A DNA stretch of 5,852 nt from Methanobacterium sp. (GTDB taxonomy: Archaea > Methanobacteriota > Methanobacteria > Methanobacteriales > Methanobacteriaceae). The DNA is taken from contig JAQVTJ010000100.1 in assembly GCA_028700095.1 (NCBI GenBank), positions 1-5,852 of the forward strand. The letters are read 5' to 3'. Below the pieces are notes generated by a model. It was not told the origin of the DNA. It did not search any database and worked only from the letters and a program-made list of their open reading frames with translations. This document shows positions 5,480 through 5,852 of this stretch, piece by piece; positions within the stretch are counted from its first letter, which is position 1, and every line of letters begins with the position of its first letter. The position numbers and the translations under genes are program-made.

Positions 5480-5488
5480 AGGAGATGA
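5480..5488 (+). promoter_or_regulatory. Shine-Dalgarno selecting the TTG start of the moaD-like gene
   Basis: AGGAGATGA ends 6 bases before the TTG at 5495. The ATG inside it (5485-5487) is out of frame and meets a stop after five codons, so TTG is the best start. Confidence 0.6.
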
Positions 5489-5494
5489 ATCTAA

Positions 5495-5770
5495 TTGATT
5501 GAAATAAAATTTTTAACAAGATTTATAGATATTACCGGAGAAAAAAATATTAAAAGTGAGAATGTTCCAGATATAAACGCCCTTATAGAATTTTTATGTA
5601 AAAAATATGATGAAAGTTTTAAAGAAGTGTTATTTGATAAAAATGGAAATCTTAGAGATTATCTTAAAGTTATGCTTAATGGTGAAGACATAAGAGACAT
5701 TAAAGGTGTGAAAACCTCACTAAAAGATGGAGATCAAATTGTGATGTTCCAAACCATTGCAAGCGGTTAA
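5495..5770 (+). CDS. MoaD/ThiS-family ubiquitin-like sulfur carrier protein, TTG start
   Basis: These small beta-grasp proteins carry sulfur as a C-terminal thiocarboxylate after activation by an E1-like enzyme, for molybdopterin, thiamine, tRNA thiolation or protein tagging. The product is 91 residues from a TTG start backed by a well-placed AGGAG. The fold is readable: first strand IEIKFLTRFIDITG, helix (about 27-42, INALIEFLCKKYDESF), then LRDYLKVMLNGEDIRDIKG and the late DGDQIVMFQTIASG, the characteristic acidic-Gly-Asp-x-aliphatic stretch. The protein ends Ala-Ser-Gly instead of the usual Gly-Gly, an uncommon end. The stop TAA is followed immediately by TAG. It stands alone on the plus strand, divergent from cysE, which fits sulfur metabolism. 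Which pathway it serves (MoaD, ThiS or SAMP-like) cannot be decided here. Confidence 0.8.
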   Translation: MIEIKFLTRFIDITGEKNIKSENVPDINALIEFLCKKYDESFKEVLFDKNGNLRDYLKVMLNGEDIRDIKGVKTSLKDGDQIVMFQTIASG

Positions 5771-5779
5771 TAGATAACA

Positions 5780-5810
5780 TATATTGAGTAATATACGCTT
5801 ATTTTTTTTT
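5780..5810 (+). terminator. Weak hairpin and T9 run after the moaD-like gene
   Basis: TATATT-GAGT-AATATA (5780-5795) can form a short A/T stem, and nine T follow at 5802-5810, about 30-40 bases after the stop codon. The T-run is the more reliable archaeal signal. Confidence 0.5.
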
Positions 5811-5828
5811 AAATTTTATAATAAAGAA

Positions 5829-5852
5829 TTATTCAACTTTAAAGAATCCCAT
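5829..5852 (-). CDS. Possible 3' end of a convergent gene (partial)
   Basis: In one minus-strand frame the last 24 bases read ATG GGA TTC TTT AAA GTT GAA TAA, giving MGFFKVE and a stop at 5831-5829. It could be the C terminus of a gene entering from the right and converging on the moaD-like gene. Seven codons cannot prove this, and the product is unknown. Confidence 0.2.
   Translation of the reverse strand: MGFFKVE

Larger units (their letters stand above)
5102..5494. other. Divergent intergenic region between cysE and the moaD-like gene
   Basis: This 393-base AT-rich stretch has no convincing coding sequence. Near cysE there is a symmetrical atttataaat (5184-5193) that could be its TATA box, and two G-rich patches (5170-5175 and 5218-5221) that stand out from the background. 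The right half carries two TAAC-N4-GTTA dyads and the TATA-like boxes of the plus-strand gene. I see no recognisable riboswitch or tRNA. Confidence 0.6.

Overview
The window is very AT-rich (clearly below one third G+C), with long A/T tracts between genes and archaeal TATA-like boxes. The gene families are a GatC of archaeal type, an archaeal HTH regulator beginning MRPPCEIVVW, a small asparagine synthetase and a short homoserine dehydrogenase beside a stand-alone ACT protein. Together these point to a methanogen of the order Methanobacteriales, most likely a low-GC gut lineage such as Methanosphaera or Methanobrevibacter. The species is inferred, not proven.

Layout. Everything from the left edge to 5101 lies on the minus strand, so transcription runs right to left: cysE (5101-4388), an HTH regulator with a cysteine-rich tail (4167-3790), asnB (3570-2029), gatC (1909-1688), an ACT-domain protein (1686-1199) and homoserine dehydrogenase (1104-92). 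Another minus-strand gene probably starts at position 11 and runs off the left edge; its first codons and strong Shine-Dalgarno would suit a phosphoglycerate-mutase-like gene, but this is weak. A 393-base divergent intergenic region (5102-5494) separates cysE from a plus-strand MoaD/ThiS-like sulfur-carrier gene (5495-5770). The last codons of a convergent minus-strand gene may be present at the right edge.

How the genes work together. asnB, gatC, the ACT protein and hom form an aspartate-family block. AsnB makes free asparagine, GatC belongs to the tRNA-dependent amidotransferase that makes Asn-tRNA and/or Gln-tRNA, and Hom commits aspartate semialdehyde to homoserine (threonine, methionine). 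The ACT protein is a plausible amino-acid sensor for this branch, because this Hom lacks its own ACT domain. cysE (O-acetylserine), the Cys-rich regulator and the MoaD/ThiS-like carrier share a sulfur theme, so the regulator may control cysteine or sulfur supply (inference).

What is odd. hom needs two single-base deletions, and the ACT gene one single-base insertion, to read through. All three indels lie in or beside A-runs within about 650 bases, and the corrected lengths (336 and 162 codons) come out exactly in frame. This means either sequencing/assembly error or very recent decay limited to the homoserine branch. Other points are a perfect 9-bp inverted repeat flanking a TATA box upstream of the regulator, two TAAC-N4-GTTA dyads 53 bp apart upstream of the moaD-like gene, a perfect 18-bp direct repeat before gatC, and a Ser-Gly rather than Gly-Gly end on the sulfur carrier. 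I see no RNA genes, CRISPR arrays, insertion sequences or wholly unknown multi-gene system.
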